Below, piece by piece: positions 54,401 through 62,574 of a stretch of DNA of 64,000 nucleotides (position 1 is the first letter of the stretch; each line of letters opens with the position of its first letter). The notes below the pieces were generated by a model that saw nothing but the letters and a program-made list of their open reading frames with translations, did not search any database and was not told the DNA's origin. A program made the position numbers and the translations under genes. The stretch comes from Sporolactobacillus terrae DSM 11697. GTDB lineage: Bacteria > Bacillota > Bacilli > Bacillales > Sporolactobacillaceae. The stretch covers positions 1 to 64,000 of the forward strand of contig NZ_JFZC01000038.1 of assembly GCF_000648615.1 (NCBI RefSeq), read 5' to 3'.

Positions 54401-55045
54401 CTAATGTATCAAAGCTTTTATTTTTTCATAATCGTAGGGATTTTCTACAACTTTATTATTGACCATCAAAGTCGGTGTTTGTTTCACCCCAATTTTTATC
54501 ACATCACTATCTATATTTTTAATCTGATCTTTATACTTATCTGAATTAATTACTGATAAAAGCTCTTTCCGATCTAAATTTGGAACTGTTTGTTCTGCTT
54601 TCTTAGCAAGCAAATCATTTGTTACCCAATTCTTTTTTTCATCCCCCTGAGCTTTAAATAGCGCGTCATGGAAAGCGAAAAAAGATCGAGGGTACTTTTG
54701 ATATATGTAGTAAGCTGCATTCGCCGCCTTAGCAGAATTTGGCCCTAACACTGTAAAGTTAACATAATAAAATTTCGTCTTACCCGTATCTACAAGATCC
54801 TTTTTGATTTTTGGATAAATCTCTTGTTGAAACTTTTTACACCACGGACAACGATAATCCGAAAATTCAACAATAATATTTTTCGCATTTTTACTACCAA
54901 CATATGGTTGATTCCTAAGATAAAATTTTTTCGAATTAGAACCTTTAACCATATCTGAATTCATATATTTTAAATAAGCAATACCGCCCACAACTAAGAT
55001 AAAAAACAAAACTGCAGCAACAATAAAAATATATTTTTTTCTCAT
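54401..55045 (-). CDS. DsbA-like thiol-disulfide oxidoreductase, membrane-anchored
   Basis: A 214-residue protein with an N-terminal membrane anchor (about residues 5-25) and a DsbA/BdbD-type thioredoxin fold. The active-site CPWC is in FSDYRCPWCKKF, and the cis-Pro loop is KQTPTLMVNN. It acts outside the membrane and probably forms disulfide bonds. It is the second gene of an operon divergent from a secreted protein that has exactly two cysteines, its likely client. ATG 55045 is used; an ATG five codons earlier is possible. Confidence 0.88.
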   Translation of the reverse strand: MRKKYIFIVAAVLFFILVVGGIAYLKYMNSDMVKGSNSKKFYLRNQPYVGSKNAKNIIVEFSDYRCPWCKKFQQEIYPKIKKDLVDTGKTKFYYVNFTVLGPNSAKAANAAYYIYQKYPRSFFAFHDALFKAQGDEKKNWVTNDLLAKKAEQTVPNLDRKELLSVINSDKYKDQIKNIDSDVIKIGVKQTPTLMVNNKVVENPYDYEKIKALIH

Positions 55046-55071
55046 TTTAGATAAACACATCCAATGTTCAC

Positions 55072-55251
55072 TTATTCTTTATATTTTTTATTGATGACTC
55101 CAACAACACTCATAAATACTGCAAATATCACAAATACTACGAACGAGAGATATCCACTTCTAAATATAAAACTATCAATCAAAATGAATAAAAATGCCAG
55201 CATAGTAGAAATCCACCAGATAAGCTCATACTTTTCATGAATAAATTTCAT
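55072..55251 (-). CDS. 59-residue two-helix membrane protein (candidate immunity protein)
   Basis: It starts at ATG 55251 behind a good AAGGAG site. It has an amphipathic start (MKFIHEKYELIWW), two hydrophobic helices (about 10-26 and 33-50) and a basic end (NKKYKE). The stop lies 26 bp before the DsbA-like start, so the two are co-transcribed. Small basic two-helix membrane proteins beside bacteriocin genes are often immunity proteins; that role is inferred from context and not from homology. Confidence 0.65.
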   Translation of the reverse strand: MKFIHEKYELIWWISTMLAFLFILIDSFIFRSGYLSFVVFVIFAVFMSVVGVINKKYKE

Positions 55252-55295
55252 TTTTATCAACTCCTTAAATTTAGAAATATATAACAATAATATGG

Positions 55296-55313
55296 AAATA
55301 TGCTACCAATAGA
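55296..55313 (+). repeat. 18-bp direct repeat, left copy
   Basis: AAATATGCTACCAATAGA occurs here and, with one change, at 55996-56013, exactly 700 bp further. The pair brackets the cationic secreted protein gene. This copy lies in the divergent promoter region, so it could be a regulatory site or a trace of cassette insertion. Confidence 0.7.
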
Positions 55314-55361
55314 CGTACAATTATAAATAATCTTACACATAAAAGGAGGTCCCACACAACA

Positions 55362-55982
55362 ATGAACTACGTAATAACCAAAAAGAACATAGCTATTTGG
55401 ATAATTATTTCCACGCTATTGTTCGCCATCATCGGATTAGCAACCAGCCCAAATCAAGCTCAAGCGAAATCTGAAACAACACAATCCAATTTCGCTAAGA
55501 ATCAAACCATCTCAGAAGAACTTCCCAACCTATCCTCCAGTGAAGAAGCCCTAAAAGCCATTGAGAACATACCAAAATCCGTAGTTAACCAAGGTCATGA
55601 AGCAATACTAGAATGGTTTAAAAGCAACATTAAAGATCCTGCTACACTTGCAGTAATAAACTCAAATCTCGAAAGTAGTGGAAAATACCAAGTTAAATCA
55701 GTTCTTGGTTGCGTAAGTGCAGTAGGAGCAGCACTAGTAGGTTTAGCATGGGCTCCTGCCAAACTACTAAAAATAAAAAAAGCACTAAAAGCCCTTGGAG
55801 GAGTAACAACTTTCGTTAAAAAATCAATTCAATACTACAATGTTTACAAGAAACGCTACAGAAGCAAAACAACTGCATGGAAAAAGGCAACAGCTAAAGC
55901 GGCAAAAAAAGCTAGTCCTCAACTTAGAGACGCATTATTATCTTTCTTTGGAATAACAGCAATCATAGATTCTTGCACCTAA
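55362..55982 (+). CDS. secreted cationic two-cysteine protein, candidate bacteriocin precursor
   Basis: A 206-residue protein that I do not recognise. Residues 1-35 are a signal peptide (hydrophobic 9-28, likely cleavage after AQA). Residues 36-110 form an acidic, helix-prone segment. Residues 111-206 are strongly basic, with a hydrophobic patch (VSAVGAALVGLAWAP) and a lysine-rich helix (WKKATAKAAKKA). The only cysteines are Cys117 and Cys205, which would close the basic domain as one disulfide loop. The strong site AAAGGAGGT precedes ATG 55362. Acidic pro-region plus basic toxin-like domain resembles large bacteriocins such as closticin-type precursors in layout only. Confidence 0.6.
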   Translation: MNYVITKKNIAIWIIISTLLFAIIGLATSPNQAQAKSETTQSNFAKNQTISEELPNLSSSEEALKAIENIPKSVVNQGHEAILEWFKSNIKDPATLAVINSNLESSGKYQVKSVLGCVSAVGAALVGLAWAPAKLLKIKKALKALGGVTTFVKKSIQYYNVYKKRYRSKTTAWKKATAKAAKKASPQLRDALLSFFGITAIIDSCT

Positions 55983-55995
55983 ACAAAGTAAAACC

Positions 55996-56013
55996 AAATA
56001 TACTACCAATAGA
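55996..56013 (+). repeat. 18-bp direct repeat, right copy
   Basis: AAATATACTACCAATAGA, one mismatch to the copy at 55296-55313. It lies 13 bp after the stop codon of the secreted protein gene and before the terminator. Confidence 0.7.
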
Positions 56014-56022
56014 ATGCAAAAT

Positions 56023-56064
56023 AAAAAAGAGCTCCTTCACTTAACGAAGACATAGCTCTTTTTT
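56023..56064. terminator. bidirectional terminator between convergent genes
   Basis: AAAAAAGAGCT (56023-56033) and AGCTCTTTTTT (56054-56064) form an 11-bp stem with A/T tails on both sides. It can serve both the secreted protein gene and the minus-strand coiled-coil gene. Confidence 0.85.
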
Positions 56065-56075
56065 ATTTTCCCTAT

Positions 56076-56495
56076 TCAAAAAAAGGATTTAATGAAAAAC
56101 ACTACTGCAATTACCACCGTCACTACAATTCCACCAAAAACCACAACCGGAACTTCAGATGCATCCCCTATTTTTTTGCTTTGATCAAGCTGCGTTTTAC
56201 GCATCGCCGCCAGTTCTGCCGCGACTTTAGACGCTTTTTCCGCTGCCATTTGCTGCGCATCACGCACCGCCGCCAGTTCCTGGCGCACACTATGTAGTTC
56301 CTGTTTTAAAAGCTGTTCTTCTTTTGGAACTTCTTCTTTTATTGCCGGCGCCTCCCCAAGCTTTTCCTCTATGAGCGATTTCAATTCTTGCAATCCTTCA
56401 GGTTCACCGTACCGATTCACATACGTTTTCGCCGTCCGAAAAGCACTCTGCGCACGCCGCAATTCCTTCTTTTCTTCTTCCTCAGTCAATGCCAT
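56076..56495 (-). CDS. tail-anchored coiled-coil protein, hypothetical
   Basis: A 139-residue acidic protein beginning MALTEEEEKKEL behind GGGGGAG. A long predicted coiled coil spans about residues 55-105 (alternating E/Q/L and A), and a single C-terminal membrane helix (VVVFGGIVVTVVIAVVFFI) ends with KSFF. There is no known domain. It lies between the rep remnant and the bacteriocin-like gene on the plasmid segment. It may be a plasmid accessory protein. Confidence 0.65.
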   Translation of the reverse strand: MALTEEEEKKELRRAQSAFRTAKTYVNRYGEPEGLQELKSLIEEKLGEAPAIKEEVPKEEQLLKQELHSVRQELAAVRDAQQMAAEKASKVAAELAAMRKTQLDQSKKIGDASEVPVVVFGGIVVTVVIAVVFFIKSFF

Positions 56496-56607
56496 TCCAT
56501 CAGCTCCCCCCATTAGTACAAAATCCAATATCTATGCGGTGTTTGCACTTGTGCAGGCGCTCATTAGCGCCCCTGTTTGCGCAAGCGCAGGCTCACCGTT
56601 TACGCCT

Positions 56608-57062
56608 TTAATTTTTGACCGTCTTATGACCGCTATTCCACTGCTTGATTTGTTCAGCCGACATCTCGGAATAATGCTCTGTATAGCTGCCTTTTATCCA
56701 GCTCGATGTACAGAACAAAACATAAATATTGGTGTCCTGCTTTTTGAACTCGTCCAATTCATCCGCGTCAAATTTCTTTGAATACTCGAGGAACACACCA
56801 TTATAGCCAATCAAACGGCGACCCTTCAGCGCGCCATAATAATAGTCAAAGACACGCTCGTCCACATCAATGTCAACCAAATCCTTGCTCACATACTTCG
56901 ACATTTCTAATGGCGCTCGGCTGTTCTTCACTTTTTGAATATTTACTTGCGTGATCTCATCCGTTCCTTTTTCAGTCACGCCAGTCATTCGCGTTGCTTT
57001 GCGCCAAAGGTCTAGCCATTCCTCATGACTTACGTAATTACGACTTGTAAAATAACTTTGCC
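56608..57062 (-). pseudogene. rolling-circle plasmid Rep protein, C-terminal half
   Basis: The sequence YVSHEEWLDLWRKA, VNIQKVKN and EMSKYVSKDLVDIDVDERVFDYYYGALKGRRLIGYNG fits the C-terminal half of pC194/pUB110-type Rep (Rep_1). The N-terminal HUH motif and the catalytic region are missing: reading upstream enters a dispersed repeat at about 57060. Its loss would have fixed the plasmid in the chromosome. Confidence 0.78.
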
Positions 57063-57295
57063 CGCGGTCACGCCCTGTTGATGCGAGCAGAGGGAGTGTC
57101 TCACAGGCACAAACTTGATGGTTCAAAACCACATACAGAGCAAAAGGAACTTTCACTAATTTTAAAAGGAACTTTCGCTAAGGACGCATACGTCCTGTAT
57201 GCAATGCGAAAGTCATCACATCCTGTGAAGGTACGTCCTGTGCACAACGCAGAAGTCACCGCGTCCTGCGGAAGTACTCCTGCTAATTCTCTACT
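57060..57295 (+). repeat. dispersed repeat copy R5, inside rep
   Basis: Begins CCCGCGGTCACGCCCTGTTGATGCGAGCAGAGGGAGTG (in blocks shared with R2) and continues with GTGCACAACGCAGAAGTCACC and CCTGCGGAAGTA, which match R1 (GTGCACAACGCGGAAGTCATC). An internal near-duplication (GCATACGTCCTGTATGCAATGCGAAAGTCATC, split by a few bases, and CGTCCTGTGCACAACGCAGAAGTCACC) is present. The copy truncates the Rep gene. Confidence 0.7.
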
Positions 57296-57341
57296 TCAAT
57301 TTGTTATTTTTTCAATCAAGTCCTTCAGCATAGAAACTAGC

Positions 57342-57890
57342 CTAACTTGGAGCTGCATCGTATGTTGCAATGTAAAACTCCGCCTCATTATTGCTACCAT
57401 CTACATATTTAGAGATATCATGCCAGCTAATTGATCCATTTCCGGTAACCCTTACTGAATGACTAACAAATTCATCTTGATTATCGGTACCATCATATTC
57501 CCTTAGTTGAACTGTAAAACTATTTTTAACGTTGGTGAACTCAACTTTGAAATTTCCACCTGCAGATCGCCAATTTGCACTACCGCTTGGTGTATAATAC
57601 AGCACACCCTATGTGGTATATGCGTATCCCTTATATTTCCCTCTGGATTGCCAACCACCCGGATCAGATATTAATGGACTGATGTCAATGTTTGCTCCTT
57701 TATTAGATTGTAACAGGGAAGGGGATACAGTAATTTTTACAGCTCCTGTAGTTTGAATATTAGATGGATCTAAGATTTTTGGTGGTTCGCCTTTATCTAC
57801 GACTGTTGGTCTCTGTGGCATGTGTGACATTTACTGGAGTAAGAATCATTGCTGGTAGGGCTAATGATGTAAACAATAAACTAATCTAAA
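57342..57890 (-). pseudogene. secreted beta-rich protein with a frameshift and an in-frame stop
   Basis: Read on the minus strand, a signal-peptide-like stretch (SLLFTSLALPAMIL, about 57835-57885) is followed by a frameshift, then by an about 73-codon frame (57830-57609) that ends in TAG. The same frame then continues for another 88 codons (to 57342) with no break: LYYTPSGSANW, VEFTNVKNSFTVQL, YDGTDNQDEFV, KYVDGSNNEAEFYIA. The pieces are one former secreted protein with a beta-sandwich-like composition. I cannot name the family. Confidence 0.65.
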
Positions 57891-58264
57891 CCCTTCTAAT
57901 TATTGAATGAATTTCATATTTCTTTGCTCTTGTGCTCCAAGGGTTTCAAAATGCAAAAAGGAAGTACCTCCCCGAGTCTTGTATAATGGTAATTGAGTAG
58001 AAAACCAAAAAAATCTATTAAAGTTTTAAAGAACAGATCATTTTTATCATTGGGACAATTATTGTCCTTCTCATGGTGTATCAATTCGGAGATATAATCT
58101 TGCCGATTCATTTACCGTGTTATGTGTGGCATCCATTGGTAAGACCGAAACTCATTGTCCCATCTTTGGTACGATGGGGAAGTTGATCTAATTTTAACTG
58201 TAGGATGATCCGGCCATACTTCTTTGAATCTTAGTATCGGTTGCAGTGAATGGAGTAGATTTCG
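57891..58264. other. AT-rich gap without a recognisable gene
   Basis: Two minus-strand open frames (57914-58111 and 58112-58366) have no ribosome sites and no protein-like pattern; the second overlaps the MFS gene antisense. The stretch 57960-58200 has the look of a worn insertion-sequence end, but I could not identify it. Confidence 0.4.
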
Positions 58265-59443
58265 ATGTTTGTCAGAAGCTTTAATCATAATATTCGCTAT
58301 AATTATATCTACAATTTTTGCTCGTTCTTCGGTGTGACGGCACTGTGGGTGCTTTACCTGACCCATCGCGGGATGTCTTTAGTTGAAGTTGGGCTGCTCG
58401 AGAGTATCTTTCATGTCAGCAGTTTTCTTTTTGAAGTACCAAGCGGTGCACTTGCGGATCGTTTAAGCTACCGGGCGGTACTGATTCTTGGACGCGTCTG
58501 CGCGATGATCAGCAGCATCATTTTGATTTTTTCTCATGACTTTCTTTGGTTTGCCGTTGGCTTTATTATTTCAGCGTGGTCGTACAATCTAAATTCGGGC
58601 ACAACCGACGCATTGGTTTACGAATCACTGCGCTGTTTGAATCAAGAAAAGCGCTACATCAAGGTTTCGGCGAATGTTAATGCGCTTTATGAATTGGCGG
58701 ATACATTGGGGATTTTTGTCGCCGGCTGGTTCGTCACTGCCTATTTTGAAGGTGTCTACTGGATTCAGATTGCCATCTCGATGCTGGCGATTCTGTCGGT
58801 CTTGATGATGAGAGAACCGAGAAAATCGCAGCGAAAAGAGGAAAAAGTGACCAGCTATTTTGCGATTTTGAAGAACGCGGCGCTTTTCTTAAAAGAAAAT
58901 GGGCAGCTGCGTTTTCTAATGCTTTTTTTCGCGCTGTTTGAAGGGGTTGCGGCAACCTATTATTTTTATTTTCAGTCGCTTGTGGATGGGTACGGATTCA
59001 AAGGATATCAGATCAGCTTGCTGATGATCGCATCCGCCGTGTTCCAAATTATTGGCGCGAAAATCTCGCCGCAGATTGAACGATGGGCCGGGCAAGCGAA
59101 CTTAATTCTATATTTCTCTGCGCTGCTTTGCGGGTTGCTGATCCTTACATTTGTGAATCAACTGCCACTCCTGATCGGTTGCTTTATTACGCTGAACACG
59201 CTTGTTTCGGTCAGCCAGCCAATCTTCAGCAATTACTTTAATGCGCTGATCCCGTCCTCAAGCCGTGCGACGCTGCTTAGCGTTTCGAGCATGTTGTTCA
59301 GCGTAGCGATGATTGTTCTGTTTCCCTTGTCCGGATGGCTGATTGAACAGTTGCGTTTTACGGTGAGTTTTGGAGCAATGGGGATGGCGCTTGGGTTGGT
59401 GATGGTTGTTTTGACGATCGTGATGAAGCGAAGAGCGCGATAA
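58265..59443 (+). CDS. major facilitator superfamily transporter
   Basis: A 392-residue 12-helix transporter. The loop 2-3 region carries the MFS motif A variant FEVPSGALADRLSYR, and the second half shows an ISPQIERWAG counterpart. It resembles multidrug or sugar efflux proteins of the DHA group, substrate unknown. The start ATG 58265 has GGAG upstream. Confidence 0.85.
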   Translation: MFVRSFNHNIRYNYIYNFCSFFGVTALWVLYLTHRGMSLVEVGLLESIFHVSSFLFEVPSGALADRLSYRAVLILGRVCAMISSIILIFSHDFLWFAVGFIISAWSYNLNSGTTDALVYESLRCLNQEKRYIKVSANVNALYELADTLGIFVAGWFVTAYFEGVYWIQIAISMLAILSVLMMREPRKSQRKEEKVTSYFAILKNAALFLKENGQLRFLMLFFALFEGVAATYYFYFQSLVDGYGFKGYQISLLMIASAVFQIIGAKISPQIERWAGQANLILYFSALLCGLLILTFVNQLPLLIGCFITLNTLVSVSQPIFSNYFNALIPSSSRATLLSVSSMLFSVAMIVLFPLSGWLIEQLRFTVSFGAMGMALGLVMVVLTIVMKRRAR

Positions 59444-59516
59444 GTGGTGCTGCGTGCCCGAAGATGCGTGGTGACGAGGGTCAAAAATGAACGCATAAAA
59501 TAGGAGGTGGATCACG

Positions 59517-60048
59517 ATGGCGAACAGTTGGGATCCAGACTATGTGGTTTCCAAGGAGAAGGCTAAGGAGCTGATTGAGGTACAGTTTCCTGAGCTGGCA
59601 CCGGCAAAAATTGCTGATCTGGGCAAGGGTTACGACAAGACGGTCTATTTGGTAAACGCGCGCCGCGTATCGTTCCACAGATGCGCTACGGCGTTACGTT
59701 GCCGGGGTAATCGCTCCCTCACAGAAGCATTGCTTGGTTCATGGAGACTTGCATAGCCGCAACATCGTGATCGACGCGCAGCACCGGGTGAGCGGAGTGA
59801 TTGATTGGGGCGACGTCCATATTGGCAATCCAGCGATCGACTTGCCGCTTGTTTACAGTTTTTTGCCAAGCTGTGCACGTGCTGAATTTTTTTCTGTTTA
59901 TGGAGATGTCAGTGAGCGGACAAAAGCATTAGCGCGCTGGAAGGCGGCATTTACAACTGTTGCGCTGTTTGTTTATGGGCTCGATCAACAGAACGAGGAG
60001 ATCATTGCGGGATGCAGGGAAAGCCTGAATTTAATTTTGGAGGACTGA
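59517..60048 (+). pseudogene. aminoglycoside phosphotransferase family, internally deleted
   Basis: The first 47 codons match the N-terminal lobe of a macrolide/aminoglycoside phosphotransferase (ADLGKGYDKTVYLVN). The sequence then jumps to the end of the middle region, and after a frameshift at about 59665-59735 it continues with the catalytic HGDLHSRNIVID, GVIDWGDVHIGNPAIDL and the C-terminal helix. Roughly 120-150 residues of the kinase are missing. The second open frame (59734-60048) would give only the C-terminal lobe. The gene should be dead. Confidence 0.85.
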
Positions 60049-60127
60049 TTTTGCCGCGCGGTTCCCGAAAAAAGGAATTACGCATGGCGTTGTCGAACCT
60101 TTTTATTAATGAAAGAGAGGCGATGGT

Positions 60128-61126
60128 GTGTACGTAAAACCAATCCAAGTACCGTTCCATGTGCTTCAGTACGAAGCACTTGTTCGAAGGTTGAATCCAT
60201 GTGCCGCGCACGAGGATATCCGCTCGCTTTATAAGCGAGCAATCGCCGGCTATCGCGGTGAACGGTCGATGAGTTACCCGCTTTGCTACCTCCCCGAAGA
60301 AGACTTCCGCATTTTTCACAATCTCCGATTATACGACGGGATCCATTATTTTCAGATTGATTTTCTTGCCCTTTGTGAACGTTTCGCACTAATTCTAGAA
60401 GTGAAGAATATCATTGGTAAGCTGACTTTCGATACAGCGATGCTTCAGCTCATTCGTGAATTGGATGATACTCTCGATATTTATGATGATCCAATTTCGC
60501 AGGCGAATCATTTAACGGATTCGCTTCGTCAGTGGTTGAGCAAACGCGGCGTGTTCTTGCCGATACGGAATCGCGTTGTGATCGCTTCGGCGGCGCAGAT
60601 CCAAGTCACAGATTTGAATAATGATCAAATCAAGAAAATTGTGCGCAGAGCGAATCTTAAATCGGAATTACTTAAAATCAATAAGCAATTTACCGAAGCG
60701 CACCTTTCTGCAGGTGAATTGGATAAGATCGCGGCAAATCTTCTCGCTGCGCATCAGAAGAAAATGATTCAGCCATTCAAAACGTTCAAGATTCAATCGG
60801 AACAGATTAAAAAAGGTGTGCAGTGCCCTAACTGCGGAGCGACGCCGGTGGAAAAGGTGAAACAACGCTGGATTTGCAGGGCGTGTGACCATCACGCCCG
60901 GTTCGCGTATCTAACTGCACTGCGGGATTATTTTCTTATCTATGGACCGGCGATCACAAACAGCCAATGCCGCGATTTTCTCAACCTAGGCTCTGAATCA
61001 ACGACAAGACGGTTACTTCATCGCACGGCTCTCCATTTTGATGGAAATAAAAAATCGAGAATCTACTACTTATCGGAGGAAATACTCGATGAAAAAGCAA
61101 ACTGGTCGATAAATTTGTCAAAGTGA
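60128..61126 (+). CDS. NERD-domain protein (nuclease-related)
   Basis: A 332-residue protein starting at GTG 60128. The NERD nuclease-like domain (about 35-150) shows IHYFQIDFLALCERFALILEVKN, with the conserved D and ExK of the restriction-type fold. A C-terminal zinc-ribbon-like part has CPNCG and CRAC (about 235-260). NERD proteins are thought to act on DNA, often linked to mobile elements, but roles are unproven. The last codons overlap a 21-bp tandem repeat that continues beyond the stop. Confidence 0.8.
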   Translation: MYVKPIQVPFHVLQYEALVRRLNPCAAHEDIRSLYKRAIAGYRGERSMSYPLCYLPEEDFRIFHNLRLYDGIHYFQIDFLALCERFALILEVKNIIGKLTFDTAMLQLIRELDDTLDIYDDPISQANHLTDSLRQWLSKRGVFLPIRNRVVIASAAQIQVTDLNNDQIKKIVRRANLKSELLKINKQFTEAHLSAGELDKIAANLLAAHQKKMIQPFKTFKIQSEQIKKGVQCPNCGATPVEKVKQRWICRACDHHARFAYLTALRDYFLIYGPAITNSQCRDFLNLGSESTTRRLLHRTALHFDGNKKSRIYYLSEEILDEKANWSINLSK

Positions 61127-61222
61127 CTGATAAAAACGCTAAAGTGACTGATAAAATCACCAAAGTGGTTGATAAACTTGTCGAACTGACTGATAAAATC
61201 ACCAAAGTGGTTGATAAACAAG
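61103..61222 (+). repeat. 21-bp tandem repeat, five to six units
   Basis: Units start with GATAAA and continue with N6 then AAAGTGACT or AAAGTGGTT, starting in the last codons of the NERD gene. In the frame that is open through the array they encode DK-x-x-x-K-V heptads (VTDKITKVVDK). The NERD gene itself uses another frame and stops after the first unit. Total length is about 120 bp. Confidence 0.8.
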
Positions 61223-61332
61223 ACAATCGAACACGTTCAGCGCGGCTGAGAGTGAGTTCTCCGAGATTCAGCTCATGAAACGGTCGGGATAAGCGCATAA
61301 TAACCGCGACATTGTATAGTGGAGGAACGGTT

Positions 61333-61830
61333 ATGGTCACTTTCCGAGTATTAACTGCTGAAGATGCAGAGCAATATCAAAAACTAAGACTGGAAGCATT
61401 AATAAAGAATCCGGAGGCCTTCGCCTCAGATTTTGATACGGAACGCAGCAAGACAATCAGCCAGATCCGCGACGACTTGTCCAAGAAACATGTCATGACG
61501 GTCGGCGGCTTTGATGGCGAGAAACTGGTTGCCATTGCTTCACTTGATCGAGAAAAACTGCCGAAGATGGAGCACCGCGCAAATTTGACCAGTGTCTATG
61601 TTTCCGATGAATACCGCGGACAACGGCTCTCCAAACGAATCATTAATTACATCATTGAACAGGTGAAAAAACAGGGGATTAGCAAAATTTATCTGTATGT
61701 GATGACCCATAATGAACCGGCGATACGTGCCTACAAAAAGATGGGCTTTACGATCATTGGCGAAGATCCTGATGCGATGAAGGAGGATCACGGCTTTGTC
61801 GCTGAATACCGTATGGTGAAGTATATTTGA
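61333..61830 (+). CDS. GNAT-family N-acetyltransferase
   Basis: A 165-residue acetyltransferase with motif A in LTSVYVSDEYRGQRLSKRIINYI (pyrophosphate loop variant R-G-Q-R-L-S) and motif B in VMTHNEPAIRAYKKMGFTIIGED. The start ATG 61333 has GGAGG. No neighbour shows the substrate. Confidence 0.88.
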   Translation: MVTFRVLTAEDAEQYQKLRLEALIKNPEAFASDFDTERSKTISQIRDDLSKKHVMTVGGFDGEKLVAIASLDREKLPKMEHRANLTSVYVSDEYRGQRLSKRIINYIIEQVKKQGISKIYLYVMTHNEPAIRAYKKMGFTIIGEDPDAMKEDHGFVAEYRMVKYI

Positions 61831-61837
61831 GATAACC

Positions 61838-62428
61838 TTAGTATAACGGGGAAACTGTACGGGGCTGCATCATTTGCAGAGTAACATCTCCATCCAATAG
61901 GTCTTGGGACATAGCGAAATAATCACTGATTAAGCCTTCAAACAGCACGTTTGCTTCGTCAATCTGCGCAAAATCCGCTGGTTTGATGAAACAGCACGGT
62001 TTGGGGAACGCACAAATTCCGCATTCAGCCAACACAGCCGCCACAAATTGTGAGCAAAAGAAGCGATCTTGGCTGTGTATTTCTTTTTGCAGCATCAGAC
62101 CGAGGATCCCTGAAAAATTGTAGTGCAGCTGATTTCTACGGTTGCGGAAACTGCGAATCAAACATGCAAGTTGCCGATGCTGTGCTGGAGAGATCGTTAA
62201 ACGCAGAATCATCAGCCGCAGGTCGGCAGGCTGATCCTTTAGCTCGTTTTCTGTAAACCCTCCGTTAAGAAAATTATACTTGCCTTTACGGCCGAAACTG
62301 TACATATGTTGCGGTGTATCGAGTGCAAGCGCTGCGTGTGTGTACGCATCTCCGGTCCATAATTTAATTAAAGCAGAAGGCAGTGTTTTTGCGTGGGTCA
62401 AGAGGATGTAGGCGTACAAGCTGGCCAT
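61838..62428 (-). CDS. permuted papain-like (YiiX/NlpC-P60-like) protein
   Basis: A 196-residue protein with the circularly permuted papain-like fold pattern. An early His lies in TGDAYTHAALALD and a later Cys in FFCSQFVAAVLAECG, together with the segment YSFGRKGKYN. This group includes YaeF/YiiX-like enzymes that cut amide or ester bonds, perhaps of lipids. Start at ATG 62428; a TTG at 62437 is the alternative. No signal peptide is evident. Confidence 0.72.
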   Translation of the reverse strand: MASLYAYILLTHAKTLPSALIKLWTGDAYTHAALALDTPQHMYSFGRKGKYNFLNGGFTENELKDQPADLRLMILRLTISPAQHRQLACLIRSFRNRRNQLHYNFSGILGLMLQKEIHSQDRFFCSQFVAAVLAECGICAFPKPCCFIKPADFAQIDEANVLFEGLISDYFAMSQDLLDGDVTLQMMQPRTVSPLY

Positions 62429-62574
62429 TCCTTTCAAAAGAGTTTCTATACCTACTTTACATGAGACGGTGCCGATCCAAAATCAGCTGAAGCTGTAATT
62501 TCCTCTACGCCTAGAGGCTTATCTTTAGTGGATCTGAAAAGGAGCTGCTTAATAAAGGTGAGCATGGGAGTCTG

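Larger units (their letters stand above)
53137..57062. mobile_element. integrated rolling-circle plasmid remnant
   Basis: On the minus strand there is a MobV relaxase with its oriT, on the same strand further right the C-terminal half of a Rep protein, and between them cargo genes (a secreted cationic protein, a small membrane protein, a DsbA-like enzyme, a coiled-coil protein). Rep, mob and cargo on one small replicon is the layout of pMV158/pC194-like plasmids. The DNA is AT-rich compared with the lar locus. The right edge is cut by a dispersed repeat inside rep; the left edge lies between the nickel permease terminator and mob. Confidence 0.75.

Noticed and set aside
58112-58366. Minus-strand open frame antisense to the MFS gene start
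   Set aside because: It overlaps a well-supported gene, has no ribosome site, and shows no protein-like pattern.
61103-61222. CRISPR-like reading of the 21-bp repeat array
   Set aside because: Units are directly adjacent without spacers and of coding type, so it is a minisatellite.
60981-61340. Minus-strand 119-codon frame across the repeat array
   Set aside because: It arises from the repeats and is antisense to the NERD gene end; no ribosome site or family is visible.
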